The notes under the pieces were generated by a model that ran no database searches, was not told the DNA's origin, and worked only from the letters and a program-made list of their open reading frames with translations. A stretch of 64,000 nt of DNA, taken from the NCBI GenBank assembly GCA_010405405.1, contig MU004236.1:186001-250000 (forward strand), given 5' to 3'. The translations under genes and the position numbers were made by a program. This DNA comes from Microthyrium microscopicum. Its lineage: Eukaryota; Ascomycota; Dothideomycetes; Microthyriales; Microthyriaceae. Positions 40,540 to 53,909 of this stretch are shown here, in pieces. Each line of letters opens with the position of its first letter. The stretch's first letter is position 1.

Positions 40540-42414
40540 CCGTGTAAAGTGAGATGACGGTTAGTTACAGTATTCAAAGTAATGTACTGATATTGGCCTG
40601 GTCAAAAAAAGATTTGTGGTTCCATGAGACATGAATTGTACAACAACGAGCGATTGAAGAGCATTTTTGTATTGTTATGACTCTTTTTAGCATAGCTGTT
40701 CGGGTCGGAATGAAGTTTATAGTAGAAAAAATTAGGTTCTTGCTTATCATCAATACTAATATTTATTCATTACAACAGGCTCTTATTGTGGTCAAGTTAG
40801 ATTTATTCACGAGCCGGATCTGTCGAGATCACTGGATTTCGTTTCCTGGAAGCCGGGTTAAGCGACCAATACTGCAATATATCGAATGAGAGGCTTGTTA
40901 TCTCGCATCCAATTACCGTAGAGCTGCGTTCAATCCCCCCCCAACGCTAAACCCAAACCGCCAGTAGCGTCACTTAATTCCGTGGGCTCTGCCCCAAATG
41001 TACGCCTTACCCGTAAGATATGGTTTCCATCTCCTAGGTAATATGTCCCTTTTGCGAATGTTTTTGCGCCTCCAAAAATCTAAGCAGCCCCATTTGCCCC
41101 TTTGCCAAGTCACTAGCGTTGGGGGGGGATTGAACGCAGCTCTACGGTATACGCATTGGATCTATTGTATATTGGGCGCTTTATAGAGTGGGCATGGAAC
41201 AGCTGTTTTTCCGAATCTGACTGACAGGGAAGCGATAAGTTGGCCTCATGGACTACTCTACAACAGGGCACTGCCTGGCACAGCTTCCAGTGAACATGAA
41301 GGGAGTTAGTTGTCTCTAGTACTTGAAGATCTGTTATCTCGGCTTGGATACTAGCTATTATTATTTACAGGTCGTACCTACCAGTTTGTCTAACGCCTTT
41401 GATACAAAATCACAGTGAAAGCTGATTTGGTCTCTTTACTAGCGGTTCTCTAGTGTATCAACAGGCAAGGAATAGTTACGACGGGCAATTGGTAGAGGAT
41501 CCATGTTCGTTCAGCAGGGTTCTCTTGGCTTTGCTTACAGAAAGATAGCTTTTGATACCTGGCTTGCTTGCCCGTGCTGGTCCATGATCTAGTTGTTGCT
41601 GGGAATCGGGAGTCTGGGGCGCGGTTGGCTAACTAAATTGATTGAGGGGAGCTGTGAGCGCGAGAAATGGCTTTTTTGTACCACTGCCGAGTAACTTGAC
41701 AGTTTCCTGTCAGTTTTGGGGCGAAGGTGTTGGCATGAGTACCAGTAGGTGTTACAACGCCGAGCCTTTCGCTTGTAGCCTGTCTATACATCAATATACA
41801 TTTGCCCAGAGGTGATGGATTGAGTGTCATGAACCTATCGAACCAGAAATTATGTATATCTGTCTCGAACAGAAGAATGTTTGCTCTGCTGATGAACGTC
41901 CAGGAAGCGTAAAATGGACATGCACTTTAGAATCACATAGCGCGTTCGGGCACTAGACTCAAGTTGGCTTAGTAACTGGAGGGAGTGGATAACCCTAGCC
42001 TCAAAGACAGAGAACTGGGGAGGAAGGTGCCAAGGACTCGAGACACCCAGCTCTGAGTTGCTCCGCCCCAATTTGGCGTGTGCATTTGGTCTATCATCCA
42101 TCACTGCTAAATCGCCAAATCCACCACCACTACCTCCACCTCCCATTCTCCTCTATACTGTCCACCACCACCCCATACACTGTCCTCTCCTCTGTCGCCA
42201 CAATAGAGGAATCGGTGGTAATTCCACGCTTTCTCTTCTTCCTTTCATTTAGCCCCCCAACACCATCTTTCCTTCTCCGCTTCTTCCCAGGTTGCCCAGC
42301 TGACCTCCACTACAGCTGGTCTGACCTCCAGCTGCTTTTGCTCTTCATACATCTCTGCCCTTCGTTCCAAAGTCTCTTCGAGCCGTTCACTCGGTCAATT
42401 TCCCATCGTTCAGA
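40540..42414. other. Intergenic region with MITE
   Basis: About 1.9 kb between same-strand genes. Contains the 232-bp MITE described separately; the last 300 bp are pyrimidine-rich, as in the promoter and leader of the KH gene. No other gene seen. Confidence 0.5.
40916..41147. mobile_element. MITE with 33-bp perfect inverted ends, TA target
   Basis: Ends 40916-40948 and 41115-41147 are exact reverse complements over 33 bp (CCGTAGAGCTGCGTTCAATC, then a C-run and AACGCT). TA stands directly outside each end, so the target duplication is TA, as for Tc1/mariner-derived MITEs. The 166-bp interior has no transposase. The lack of mismatches and the normal base composition suggest a recent insertion; at 232 bp it would be below the size RIP usually acts on. 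Its ends do not resemble those of the 3.3-kb element at 26 kb. Confidence 0.88.
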
Positions 42415-45400
42415 ATGCAGAACCTCAAAACTCTTGCCGGAGGCATGCGCCACGGCTGGGACATGCAATTTGGCGTAAGACATCAACAACCCCAGAGCCA
42501 GCATCCACATCAACAACATCATGAAATGCCTCGGACACAATCCTACCAACGCCAGCAAACGCCTTCCATAACCCAATTACCTCCGGGAGTACCTATGAGC
42601 TGGTGCTTCAAAGTTCCTTTCAACAACAACCTAGCCGGCCCCGAAATTGAAAAGGTCATATATGCTAGCAATGGAGCCAAGGAACGTTGGTCTCATCCAG
42701 CAGGCTCGCCCGAAGACACTCCCACGCATCGTCTGCCCGTACACGTTCAGCACATTGAGGATCTTCAAAAGCTATGCTCAACCATGAAAGAGCAGGCCAA
42801 TGTGGAGGCTAGTGTCACGGTTGGAAGGGCGACGTCATTAGGCATGGTTCCGGGTCTACCAGCTTCTCAAACAAATAACGTGGTAGCAAATGTCTGTTTA
42901 CATGGTCCGCAATTCGATCAGGTCAGGAGAGCACGACAGCATATTTTGAATAGCTCGCCCATTACTATGGTTTGTCCTCTTTGGCTTCTTTCGAGTACTT
43001 CTCAGGCTAACATATCTAGCAATCTGCAACTGTACCTGTTGATCGTGGTATGCTTTTCAAAGATGAGCAGGGAGATCTTCCGGAACGAATTATCAATGTA
43101 CTTGATCAGATCGCCAAAAACACAAAAGCCGATATCTTCCTACTCGACCCAGAAGAGCGCAATGAGGACGGCTCATCCAAGACAGCTTCTAAAGAGCCAA
43201 TCAAGCTTGTGATATATGGCGACATGCTCACCAAAGAGAATGCAAAGGTCCATTTCCTCATCATGATTGATCAATTGGTATGTCCCCACATGATATTATG
43301 GTATGCAGCGCTGATCTTCAAATTATAGCTTGGCATGCATGTTGATTCCATGACACTTGATCTGAACCTTCACTCCCTTATTTGCGGTCGTGCTCGCAAA
43401 AAGATCAAGGCTATCGAATCTGCCACAGATACTGCTATTTATTTCCCTCCCATCTTTCCAGCTATTCATCGCTATTGCCCGCCGGGTGCCGAACGTCGTT
43501 CATTCGATGAGATCGTCATCACTGGGCCCAGTCAAGAACACATATTTCAAGCCAAATCTCAGCTCAAGGACCTGACGTTCAATGCCAAGTCTTTTGTCAA
43601 GGAAGTTCGAATCACACCGACAAAGATGGATCACTTGTTACTCGAGAGGCTCGACAAGATTCAATCCATTATGGAAGCTCATGCTTCGTATCTACTACTG
43701 CCATCCATTGGAGAGTACAGCGGGGTCATCCGAGTTCAAGGGCTCGATGTCTTGAATGTCGAACGCACGGTTCGCGATGTGATGGGTTTGGTGAGCAAAA
43801 CATTCTGCTGTATTTGGACATGACTAACTTGCTCAGACTACTCAATTCTACAGCGCGGAGTGGCAATGTGCGCCATTGAATCAACTTCCACCAATAGCAC
43901 AAATTCAGAGTGTACTTTCGGATATCTGTGCGAGCTCCGGTGCCGATATTGTCTTTGCCAACATGACCTTCTACGCCTTTGGTTCTGATGAAGCCTGCCG
44001 AACTGCTTTGAGTGTCATCAGCCATATTCCTTTCGTAAAGCATGCACCATCAAGCATTCATGTCAAACTGGAGCTTGCAGTTGAGCACAAGGAATTTGTT
44101 AGTGGCAAGAAGAACGGCAAAATCAACAAGATCATGAACACGGCCAACGTTCAAATCGTCTTCGATGGATTCAACGAGTACAACTTTTACATCGACGTCC
44201 GTGGTAGCGACTACGGCCCTACACTTTTTGGACTAGAGTTGGTCGAAATGGAGCTTCCTGCATCATTGTCATTTCACGTGCCAGACCAATATCACAAGCG
44301 CATCATTGGTATTGGTGGTCAACACATTCAACAGCTCATGAAGAAGTATAGTGTCTTTGTCAAGTTCAGCAATGCTCACGATCGGGGTCCTGTGATCGGC
44401 AAAGAAGATGACACCCTTAAATTGGACAATGTTATTTGTCGCACGCCATCACGTAACGCTCAGAATTTGGAGATGGTGAAACAAGAGATCATGGACATGG
44501 TCAATCGACCAGACGCGGAACAGGTCACCGAAAATGTGAGTAATGACTACTTGTTCCCATGTTCAATACTAATCAATGTTAGGTCACTATCGATCGGCTT
44601 TTACACCGCGAACTCCTCAGTCTGAGAATGCAAGAGATTGATGATCTTGAAAAGAAATGGAACTGCAAGATTACTTTCCCAAGTACTGAGCAAGCCAGTG
44701 ACGTGGTTTTGGTGTCGGGACCAGAGTTCCAAGTGCCGAATGCGATCTATGATCTTTTAGTGAGTGATATATTGCAATCCATGGACAACCTACTGACATT
44801 TGTAGGCCATGGTTCCAGAGACCCATGATGTCACCTTTCCACTCAAACCTGAGCTCAAGGAGTTTGTCAAATCGACCGAATTCGAAGAGATAGTTGAGAA
44901 GCTCAAGTCGCAGTACGTTGTCGATTTGACAATGAAGGAGACCGCAAGCACGGTTCCAGATCAGGAAGAAACGGAAACTTTGACCCTTGGATACACTCGG
45001 AATGACGCTGGCGGACTAAAGGATGCCATCGACTTTCTCATTTCTAGCCTAGTCCTCAAAGGTCTGGACGCCGAAACGGTAAAAGGATCCATTCCCCGAC
45101 CCAAGTCAGATTCATTCGAGGACTCGCTTCCTTATTTCGAGTCCAAGTTACTTCACCGAAAGGATCCCGCATCTGGAACAGACTCTCCAACTCGCTCCCT
45201 CTTTGAAAATGCCGAGGGACATGAGTCGTCCGGCTCTAGCTCATTCTTCTCACTTTCCAAGTTCCGTAAGCCTACGAGTATGTCTTCGTTTTCTTCTTTC
45301 ATAGATCGTCGCAAAAATGGCGCCAACTCTCCAGGAGGACCCTTTTTCAAACATGCGTCTAGTAATGCATCCAAGGCTTCCCTTGCTAGTCTTGAGTCTC

Positions 45401-45789
45401 AAGGAAGCGGATATCGCAATATCTGGAATGACAGTGGAATCAATCTTCCGGAGGAAGAAATCACCGTTTCCACCCCGTTACCTCACCCCAATGGACATGG
45501 ATGGCCAATCACCACGCCAGTCTCGGGACCATCACACTTTCCTACTCCTACCACCCATCCTGGGCCCATTCATACCGGGCTCAACGCCTCCACGCACCCC
45601 GGATTCATGTTCAACAACAACAGTTCTAGCAGTCTTCTTTTGAATTTTCCCACGGGACTAACGCCAATTCCTGGCGACACCACCCCGACGTCTCGTTACG
45701 ACCCCCGGGCGTCCGTAGATAGTGGACGACCCAGCACTAGCCATTCGATTTCAGGATACCCCGGCCATATGAACGGCCATACTCGTTAA
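42415..45789 (+). CDS. Multi-KH-domain RNA-binding protein
   Basis: Six exons, 42415-42969, 43020-43277, 43329-43790, 43837-44535, 44583-44759 and 44806-45789, all joined in phase zero, give 1044 residues. KH-type signatures: SLICGRARKKIKAIE (~285), SGKKNGKINKIMNTANVQIV (~513) and HKRIIGIGGQHIQQLMKKY (~578, canonical GxxG loop IGGQ), with further KH-like units before and after (EIVITGPSQEHIFQAKSQL, VVLVSGPEFQVPNAIYDLL). The architecture recalls fungal vigilin/Bicaudal-C-like KH proteins such as fission yeast Mug60. The N-terminus is Gln/His-rich and the C-terminal 250 residues are Ser/Pro-rich and disordered. Introns are 46-51 nt with standard ends. Expected to bind mRNA in the cytoplasm; the precise orthology is uncertain. 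Confidence 0.9.
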
Positions 45790-46913
45790 AACTGCTTATT
45801 TTTCTGCTTTTCTCGTTTTCACGCTTTATTGCTTTGCTACGCTTGCTGCAAAAAGTTATTCTTTCATACTGTCTTCCTTACTCAACTGGAAAGCCACCTA
45901 TCCCAACTTTGATACCCCCTTCTTGGGCTTGGGTAAGTGTTGCTACTCATTGTTGCTTTTCGCGCTACAAACAGAAAGATATCCTCTAGACTTTTTGCTG
46001 TTATTTGTTTTCATTGTGGTCTTATTTCAGTTCGCTTGTTCTCATCTCGTTCGTGGGCTTTAGTTATCTCATGGTTCATTGAGCTTATGATCGGAAATAC
46101 CCCCTAGGAAAGTTGTCGATTTTTATTGTTAAAAAAGCGTCGAGAGTCGCCATTGTTCATTTTTGCTTGTTGGTGGAGTGGTTTTAACGGAGGGAAGCAA
46201 AGTTTGAGTTTTTCGCTTTAGTTGATGGATTGAATATTCTATCTTGATACCCATTTCTGCTTGGCTTTTGTACCTTGAGTTTGATTGTAGTTGTGTCCTG
46301 TTCCTGGTCACGGTTGTTGACACCATCACTTCTCGGGCGTTCCTCGAGCATCAATGGCTCATCTACGTCTTCAAGCATCGCAATGTTGTTGAGCCCAATC
46401 GACTTCAATCAACAATCATACCCTTGTCTCGCAACCACTCTGCTGTTTCCAAAAACAAAAAGCTTATGTCTTTGGCTACTCTTCGCTGCGTGCTTTTTCG
46501 TCTTTTCTGCTTGATACCATGATATCTCGGCCTATGGGCGTTATTGGTTTGATTTTGTCCTGATCTATACGAATACACGAAGGGAAGGTGGGAGAGGCGC
46601 TGGTTGAGATGATGGTGCTTGGTGGCTGCGGACATGTGCTATGAAATTGATGTGGAGCATTTAGTGTCAACTGCAATAGACTGATATCATCTCGATGCTG
46701 CTGAATTGCTACATGTGTGAAAGTGAATTCATACTGAGACAAGGTTCTTTAAACTGGAGTGATGGATGTAGAGGTCTATTCATTCCTCCAATGTTCCTAG
46801 GCGATGGTTGTTCACGCCATACCTATGGAATTGAACCAATTGGAATATCATCAAGGAGTGACAACTCTATGAAATTGTTTCCAACTCCTGACAATACCAA
46901 CATCCAGCCAACA
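45790..46913. other. Intergenic between convergent genes
   Basis: T-rich region, presumably long 3' UTRs of the KH gene and of the leftward transporter fusion gene. No supportable gene. Confidence 0.45.
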
Positions 46914-49186
46914 TCACTCCCACCCACCACCACTCTTCCTATCCCCCGGTCTCTCCTGTCCCAACAACTCCCTATTCTTCTCCAACCGCTCATAATGCAC
47001 CTTCGTAACCCCCCAATTCAAATAATCCAACTTATGCCCACACCGATTATGCAGTATATAATCCGCAAATTCCGGCGGTTCACAACACCCGCCCCAACAG
47101 TCCAAAAACCGTAACAACCCAAAACTCGAATGCTTCGTGTACGTATTCTCCAATATCCGCCATATGATCGGCAGCGCTATCTCATGGAAGAGCGGTATAC
47201 TCGCATACACGCGTCCCAAATTCACAAAATCATCAAAATATGCACTGGGCACCCAGTAGAGATCGCTCCAGCCTCGGCAGAATTCGTGGGTGTTTATGAT
47301 GTATTGTGGGAGTAGGTGGGCGGCGACGCGGTTGGCGCGTCTGACGTCTTCGAGACCGGTGTTTTGCCACCATATCCAGTTGGCGGTTGGGGGCGTGTTG
47401 GTGTGGCATTCGTAGGGTATGGAGGCTTCGTTGGAGAGGATCCAGATGCGGTTTTGGGGCATGTCGTGGAAGCTGAGGGGTTCGACCCAGGCGTCGAAGT
47501 GGAAGTAGAAGAGGCCGTCGATTGTTGTGTTGAGAGCACTGTTGGGGTTGGAGGTTGCGTTGGGGTTGGAGAATGCGTTGGAGTTGGAGTTGATGAGGGA
47601 GAGGAGGCTGATGACGGGTTGGTAGGGGAGGAATCGATCGTTCCAGTAGTCACGCTCGAGGGTCGTCTCGTTGGGTGGATGGGTTGTGGGGTCTTTGGCG
47701 GGCATGGAGACGTGGACGGTGTTGAAATAGGGAGAGTAGGCTTTGCGGACGAGGGCTTCGCGTTGGGGTAGATAGTTATTGATGCGGATGAAGGCGATGC
47801 TGTTCGCGAATGGTGATGTGACGGCGTTAATTGGTCCTAGGTTGACGACGGGAGAATTGGAGGTGGAGAGACGAGTAGAGGTTTGATAGCTTGTCAGCGC
47901 GGTGGAGAGGAAAACTGTCATGGTGGTTGTGACGATGAGACCGATTCCAGATATGAATGTTCTGCTGATTATAGAAGGCCGTGTCGTGTGCTCGACTTTA
48001 GCTGATTTCATAGGCTCGCTAGGTTTGGTGAGAGTTCCATTGACGTATTGATAGGCTGCTAGGACTACCACGCCTGTTCCAGGAATAACTAGAACAGACA
48101 TACTCGCTCCTAAGACAGATTCTACACTGAAGAGAATGGCAGCAGCGATTCCAAGAACCAGACAGTTGACCAAGGCATCATTGTATTTGAGTACAGCTGC
48201 TGTTGACAATCCTACGGCAACACTGCTCAAGACAGCTGAAGCAATACCACCAAACTCGAGGCTGTCGAGCGAGACGTTTTCGGAGGACTGTATAGACAGA
48301 GCGCCATAGACGATCAGGTTAATGATCGCAGTATATCCGAACAGGACTATGTTCATAGCATGGAATGATATCTCCGAGATTTGGTAGAGCTTCTGATTAT
48401 AAACTGATGAGATTGCAAATGCTATGCATTGAAGGAGGACCGTCAAAGGATCGAATACAGAGGTCTTTGTAATGTTGGGTCTGCTGAATTGAATGACTGC
48501 TGAACCACACATCTACTTTCATTAGCATAGTCTCAACAAGCGAATGTTGCTCTTACCATGAGAATCAGAGCTGCCCATTGTTGTCCAGATATCCCCTTTC
48601 CAAGTACACGGACCATTGCAATGGCAGTTACAATCACTAAGCTTGATCTAATCAACTCTGACGCGCCAGACTGTTCGCTTGCGATCGGTAGCGCCTTGTG
48701 AGAATTAGCATATTGATCTTTTTGGTAGCACATTGTATGACTGGATACTTACAACTCCACCGGATAATGTATACCCAAGAGCAATTTGGGCAAAACCGAT
48801 CATGACAGTCGATGGCATGCCTTTATGAAAGGAAAGCAAGGATCCAACGCCGCTCGATTGACCAGAGATAACAATGGGGCCATCTTCAAGGTCAATCTCA
48901 TCCTTTTCCAAATCACTTTCCAAAGCGCGTTCTCGAACATATAGCACTGCCGAGATGATAACTTTAACAATCTCACAAATAGCCACTATCAAAGGCGAAG
49001 CCAGTAGCCGCCGTTGACTGTTATCATCATATCAGTACCATCATATAGAAGGATATCAGTCAGTACATACTCTACATGTTTCGATACGAGCTGGAAGAGT
49101 AGTCCCGTACTCAATTGCGAGACTATCACAGCGAGCACTGATGCTACAGCAGGACTTTGCCATGAATCTGACCATGAAGGAAGCAT
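46914..49186 (-). CDS. Nucleotide-sugar transporter fused to C-terminal enzyme-like domain
   Basis: Exons 49186-49071, 49017-48753, 48694-48557 and 48512-46914 give 705 residues. Residues 1-370 form an SLC35A-like nucleotide-sugar transporter with about ten membrane helices; typical pieces are LIVAICEIVKVIISAVLYV, GISGQQWAALILM and GLSTAAVLKYNDALV (cf. the family's conserved KYxDN). After the last helix (FISGIGLIVTTTMTVFLSTA) come about 320 residues of a globular domain rich in Trp, His, Asp and Cys: FIRINNYLPQREALVRKAY, DGLFYFHFDAWVEPLSFHD, ANWIWWQNTGLEDVRRANR, FCRGWSDLYWVP and LDCWGGCCEPPEF. It looks like a lumenal glycosyltransferase-type domain, but I cannot name the family. The four exons join cleanly, so the fusion is not an annotation join across a stop. 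Confidence 0.85.
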
Positions 49187-50240
49187 GATGGTAAACGAGC
49201 ACCAGGAATGCTAGAACTCAATTGGGGCCCATTTGCTTATATGGAGCGCGGTAGCGCGTGGTATGCTTGAACTGAATTCCTGGGCGACATCTCCAGCCTT
49301 GCCATACCTTGAGCGCATAATCCTGCTCCTTGCATGAAAATTTATGAACTTGGCGATTGGAGGATTGATCAAAGCTGCTATACTTATCGCATTGAATTGA
49401 TCTCTGACTGTTGACAGTGTTGATTCAACTTCTTTGGTATTCGCCCTCTGATTTCGATTGACCGCCAATGACATGTGAATGAATTTGTCTGCTGCTTGAA
49501 ACGCCTTCAAGTTGCGTTGTTCTTGGGGGAAGTAGTCGACGGTGGCGAAAAGGCAAGGCCTACATCAATCATGCTAACCACCCTGTATCCATAGTACTCA
49601 CTGATTACGATGTTGTCGAGAGGAAGGACGTAATAAAATCGAAGCCCTCACAACGCGAATTGTAGTAAATTCAAATTAAGCAGTAGGACATCTTTAGTCA
49701 ATGCCCAGTAAAATAAAAGTTCTCTACTCATTGATGATCATGATGAGTATATAATTACAAGTGCAATATAGTAACATACAAGAAAAGTACAGATTCATGA
49801 GCTGATCTTTCGTGTTTAAATGGCGCCAAATCTATTTGCATCCATGGCTAAAAAGGAGCCATGTCCGATTAACATTTTTCAAATGCGCCATCGAAGACAT
49901 GAACACCGGAAAAGAATATGCTTGTTGTGTCGTAAAGGCATCCATAGATGGCAGGTCGTGTCTTGTGCTGGATGGCAACGAGGTTTGATGATTTGACGCC
50001 ACATCGCGCCTGTTTCTAATAATGCCAGTGGTGTGCAGGTGTGAATAAATGAGTAGCGTGCTAATGCAGTAGCGGGTATCTAGCAGTCTATGCAGTCGGA
50101 AACGGTCAAAGGTATGTAACGTCGTGAGTTTGATGCGAGTTCTTTATTTCGTTGAAGAGGAAGCGCGGTGACTAGGTAGTCGCTGATGCCGTTCGAAGGG
50201 TGGTGATAGTGGAGGGACTACTGTGAGCCCGACTTAGTTG
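49187..50240. other. Intergenic
   Basis: Promoter of the leftward transporter fusion gene and 3' flank of the leftward SCOC-like gene. One 99-codon leftward frame (from 49510) has no features of a gene. Confidence 0.45.
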
Positions 50241-50871
50241 TCACTTTGATTTTCCTTTGCCTTTATTTTTACTCGAGGCGGTGAGTTTACTGGTTTGCAT
50301 CAATTCGCCAATGTAACTGCAAGAAGGATTAGTCTCGGTCACGACGAGCTCAAAGGCATCAAGACGTACGATTGCAAGAAGCGATTGCCTCCTTCTAGTT
50401 TCTCATGTTCGGATTTGACGCTTTCAACTCGTTCTACTATTTGTAGAAGGCTTTCTTGGAGTTCTTTGGCTTGTCTGAAAAGTACGTCAGCAAGGATTGG
50501 GACGCGAACTGGAGCAACACATACTCCATGAGCGCTTGACGAGCATTCTCCCCAAGTCTATCTACCTCCTCGCTCGTCCGTCTTGGGCTCATGGTTCGAG
50601 CATCTTCAGGTCCATATTCTTCTTCGATCATTTCGATGTTGGGATCATCCCGAGGAACGATGATGGTGCCACTGGACTTCCTGCTCGGTAGCTTTGGACG
50701 TTGAAGTTTGTTTGGTTCGGAAGGTTCGTCAGTCTCGCTGGAAGAATTTGACACTGGGCTTCGGGATACGAGGCCATCATCTCCCGTGTCCACTCTGAAA
50801 AGGGTGTGGTTGTCGTCCATTGGCCTTGGATCCGATGAAACAGGTTCAGAGATGTTTTGCATGCTTGCCAT
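50241..50871 (-). CDS. SCOC: SCOC-like short coiled-coil protein
   Basis: Exons 50871-50525, 50474-50370 and 50316-50241 give 175 residues. The conserved part spans residues about 112-160: QAKELQESLLQIVERVESV, then KLEGGNRFLQSYIGELMQ, a heptad coiled coil matching animal SCOC, which binds Arl GTPases at the Golgi and functions in autophagy and vesicle traffic. The first 110 residues are Ser/Pro/acid-rich and disordered, and the tail is Lys-rich (KNKGKGKSK). Both introns (50 and 53 nt) lie inside or beside the coiled coil and are needed to build it. The disordered head is longer than in animals. Confidence 0.88.
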
Positions 50872-53800
50872 TATGGGATATGAATTTGTATGGTTGATTC
50901 AGATGCGTCAGCTCCAGGATTCAACAGTCAATTAGATGTATTATTCTTCTTATTCTGTGTCACTTCACAAAACCCAGTGGAATGGTGAAGTATGACACCC
51001 ATGAACCAGCAAAGAGAAATGGATGAGAAGAATGGAACCACGAATCTTTATGAGCTAGAGGTGTGGACCCTGAGGCGAAAGTAGTCAGCTGCTTCGGTGG
51101 ACCAAGGCGAATAGCGTCGGTGAGAAATGATAACGAGCTAGGAGTTTGGCAGGGCGAAATGTCGGTTCTCCGCAATTCAGATAATCCCAAACACGATCCA
51201 GAAAGCCAGGAATTAAATTCGCAATCGAAGAGTAATCCAGTAACTCCAAACTTTGGTACTGATGGCGAGTCTGAAGCTCGTGGGAACTGGTGCGGCTGAG
51301 ACGGTGTATGGAGCCGAGTGGGAGGAGCGCGGCAGCGGAATGCAGGATATAAAGAAGGGCTGAGGTGGGATCAGGCTCTCGAGACGTCAGGACAGTTTAG
51401 GTTCCCGAGTGGCTCGCAATTGGCAAGTGGACAAAACAGGCACAGATGGACAGCGTTAGGATGGACATATGTCGATCTTAGGCTGGAATTGTGTATGTTT
51501 GACGGGATGGGTGCCGTGGGAGTCTTTTAGGGGCAAGACACGGGAGGTTCTTTGGTGGATGACTGAGATGGGATTGGATTGACAGCGCTAGGGCCTTGTA
51601 AATATGACGATGGCCGGCAGCCGCAGGTCCGCAATGTTTCTCTTCCTGTGCGGGTGCCCTCCCTACCGTATGGGTCTGTGGTGTTCTTCTCAGCCTGTGT
51701 TGAAAATTGATTTTTATGTCAACGGCCTCGAGGTTGACGCTTGCCTGCACCGTTGGGATTTGCGCGCGGGGATAGGTCAACGTCCACTGAACTGATATCG
51801 TTGACTTGCCTCCCCTTGATGCAAAGACCCTGAACACGATGGAGCCTTGCGTTGATTTCCAACCTTGCTTACCGTAATCTGTTAGCTGTATCCAGTATGG
51901 TGTCTCGTACAACCGATGCCACGGTTTAAGTTCTGCAGTCGGTACAATGCTTCAAAGACTTTAGACTAGTCTTGATCGTGAAAATGTAATGACCAGTGGA
52001 CCACGATAAGTCGGAGAGTCCCGCCGGCAAAGACTGTTGTGACAGATGGCAAACAGCGGCAAAAGCATCACGATTCACGATTATTAAACGTCGAAGAGTT
52101 GAAGAGGTTCAAGCCATCTGCCGCAGCCCAACAAGGTGCATCCCTGTCTGACTGACAGCTATCCCTGCATACATCCAACCTTCCCTCTCCGCCAGAAAAT
52201 GACGTCGAAAGATCTTCACAACTTCATCCTCGTCCAACCATTGCTTCTCCATTCTTACAACACCCTCCAATTAATAAACAGCCCACTGTATGCCTTGACA
52301 CTCGATTCATTCACGAACAGTTAAGATCAACATCCACCGCCCTTTGACTGACAACTCCCCAACCCTTCAACTCCGCTGCCCTGCTGACCATCCACTATAG
52401 CACATCGTCACAATTCTCTGTCCTACAAAGCCCACGAAACATATTATACCTGTGTCTTTCCTCTTCATCCGCCTGGTGCGTTGGACCCTGAGATTACCCT
52501 TCGTGTCACCTCTATACCCAGCCTTTGCAACCTGTCCTGGCAAACAGATGTCGCACAAGTCAGCATTCTGGATCGTCGCATGTCGATCGAAATAACAGAC
52601 GGCATTTGACTGGGATATCACTCAATTCTGAACCCTGAGACAGCTGAACAATCCTCCAGCTTGGCAAATTCCACCAGCCTTAGCACAGAGACAATTACCG
52701 TACCGCGTCCAGTTCACCCAAATAATAATACCTCACAAATGCACCCCGCATATTGAGATGATGTGATGCGTTTCCACAGTTAGCAAAAAACTTTAAACCT
52801 TCAAGAGTCGAATCAAACGTGCTGGCATATGCATATTTTAATTCCCGAGGCCGGACTTTTCACCGGTATATGCTTAGCGGATTCACTACCAGGTAGTAGT
52901 AGGGAGGTAAATTGTGACTTGATAGAGCACTGCTAATAATATCAACTACTACAATACCCAGGAGGAGTGTACGTAAGCTATTTAGGTTGAAGAGCAGCAA
53001 GCAATAATATCATCTTTACAATTAATTGTGGCATCGACTTTTTCAGAAAGCTGCCATTTGTGTCTGACACGCGAAATATGATGTCTATGTCAATCGTTGC
53101 TCTTCTCAAATATTGAGCTAGTCAGACGATACCGGAAGCTTCCTTGAGAAACTTGAAACCAGTCTGCCATTCGACATGAAAAAGTACCCTCTGACATCCT
53201 AGCTTGAAGCCCTTGTTTCTCGAAGCTTGCCTTTCTGTTCGTCCACTTCCTGTTCAAGTCACTGAAGGATTCAGGGTCCAGCAAACGGGAAGTCGTTCCG
53301 GGGACTCCAGTGTCTTTATTCTTCTTCTTGGTCACGCTATGCTACACCTGAGACGCCTATTGCCAGCATGGCTAAAGGAAAACTACTTGGACACTAAAAT
53401 GACTGAAACAAAGCATTGGCATAACGTAACTATTCGTTGTATCTATATAGGTATGTTTCTTCACATTTGCGTATTCTGCCTTGTATGTCTTATGGTTCTG
53501 GAAACAATATGAAGAGCACCGCCTGGGTTTATCAACCATCCTAGATTTCAGACGTCACTTGGACGATTGTTCGTCATCAGGCTGACTAGGTTGCAAACCT
53601 CCCCACGACTCAAGTTTTGGTGCGCTGGGATCGAGGTGAGAGTTGTCGATCTCTTCTCGTCCTAGCAATGTCTTGCGCTGTTGAGACCAGCATGTTCAGC
53701 CGAGGGATTTAGACACGTTTGTTGAGTTTGTTGGTAGTCATCAGCAGAAATCTGCCCCGGGTTATGAGGAGTATGCGTCTAATTCGCTGGCTCACTATAG

Positions 53801-53909
53801 GAGGTAGCTTATTGGCTGGTAAGTACTAGATAGATACATGTCGATGGGAAAATAGTTTCACGCATTTACAGATTTAATTCATGAGGATATTGTCTTGTTG
53901 TTAGCCTCG
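50872..53909. other. Large gene-poor spacer
   Basis: About 3 kb. Several open frames of 60-144 codons on both strands lack domains, signal peptides or plausible splice partners. The longest (leftward, 51912-51478) is basic and low in conserved-looking features. No inverted or direct repeat found by eye. Confidence 0.4.

Noticed and set aside
51478-51912. 144-codon leftward frame in the large spacer
   Set aside because: Basic, Pro/His-rich and without a recognisable motif; likely chance.
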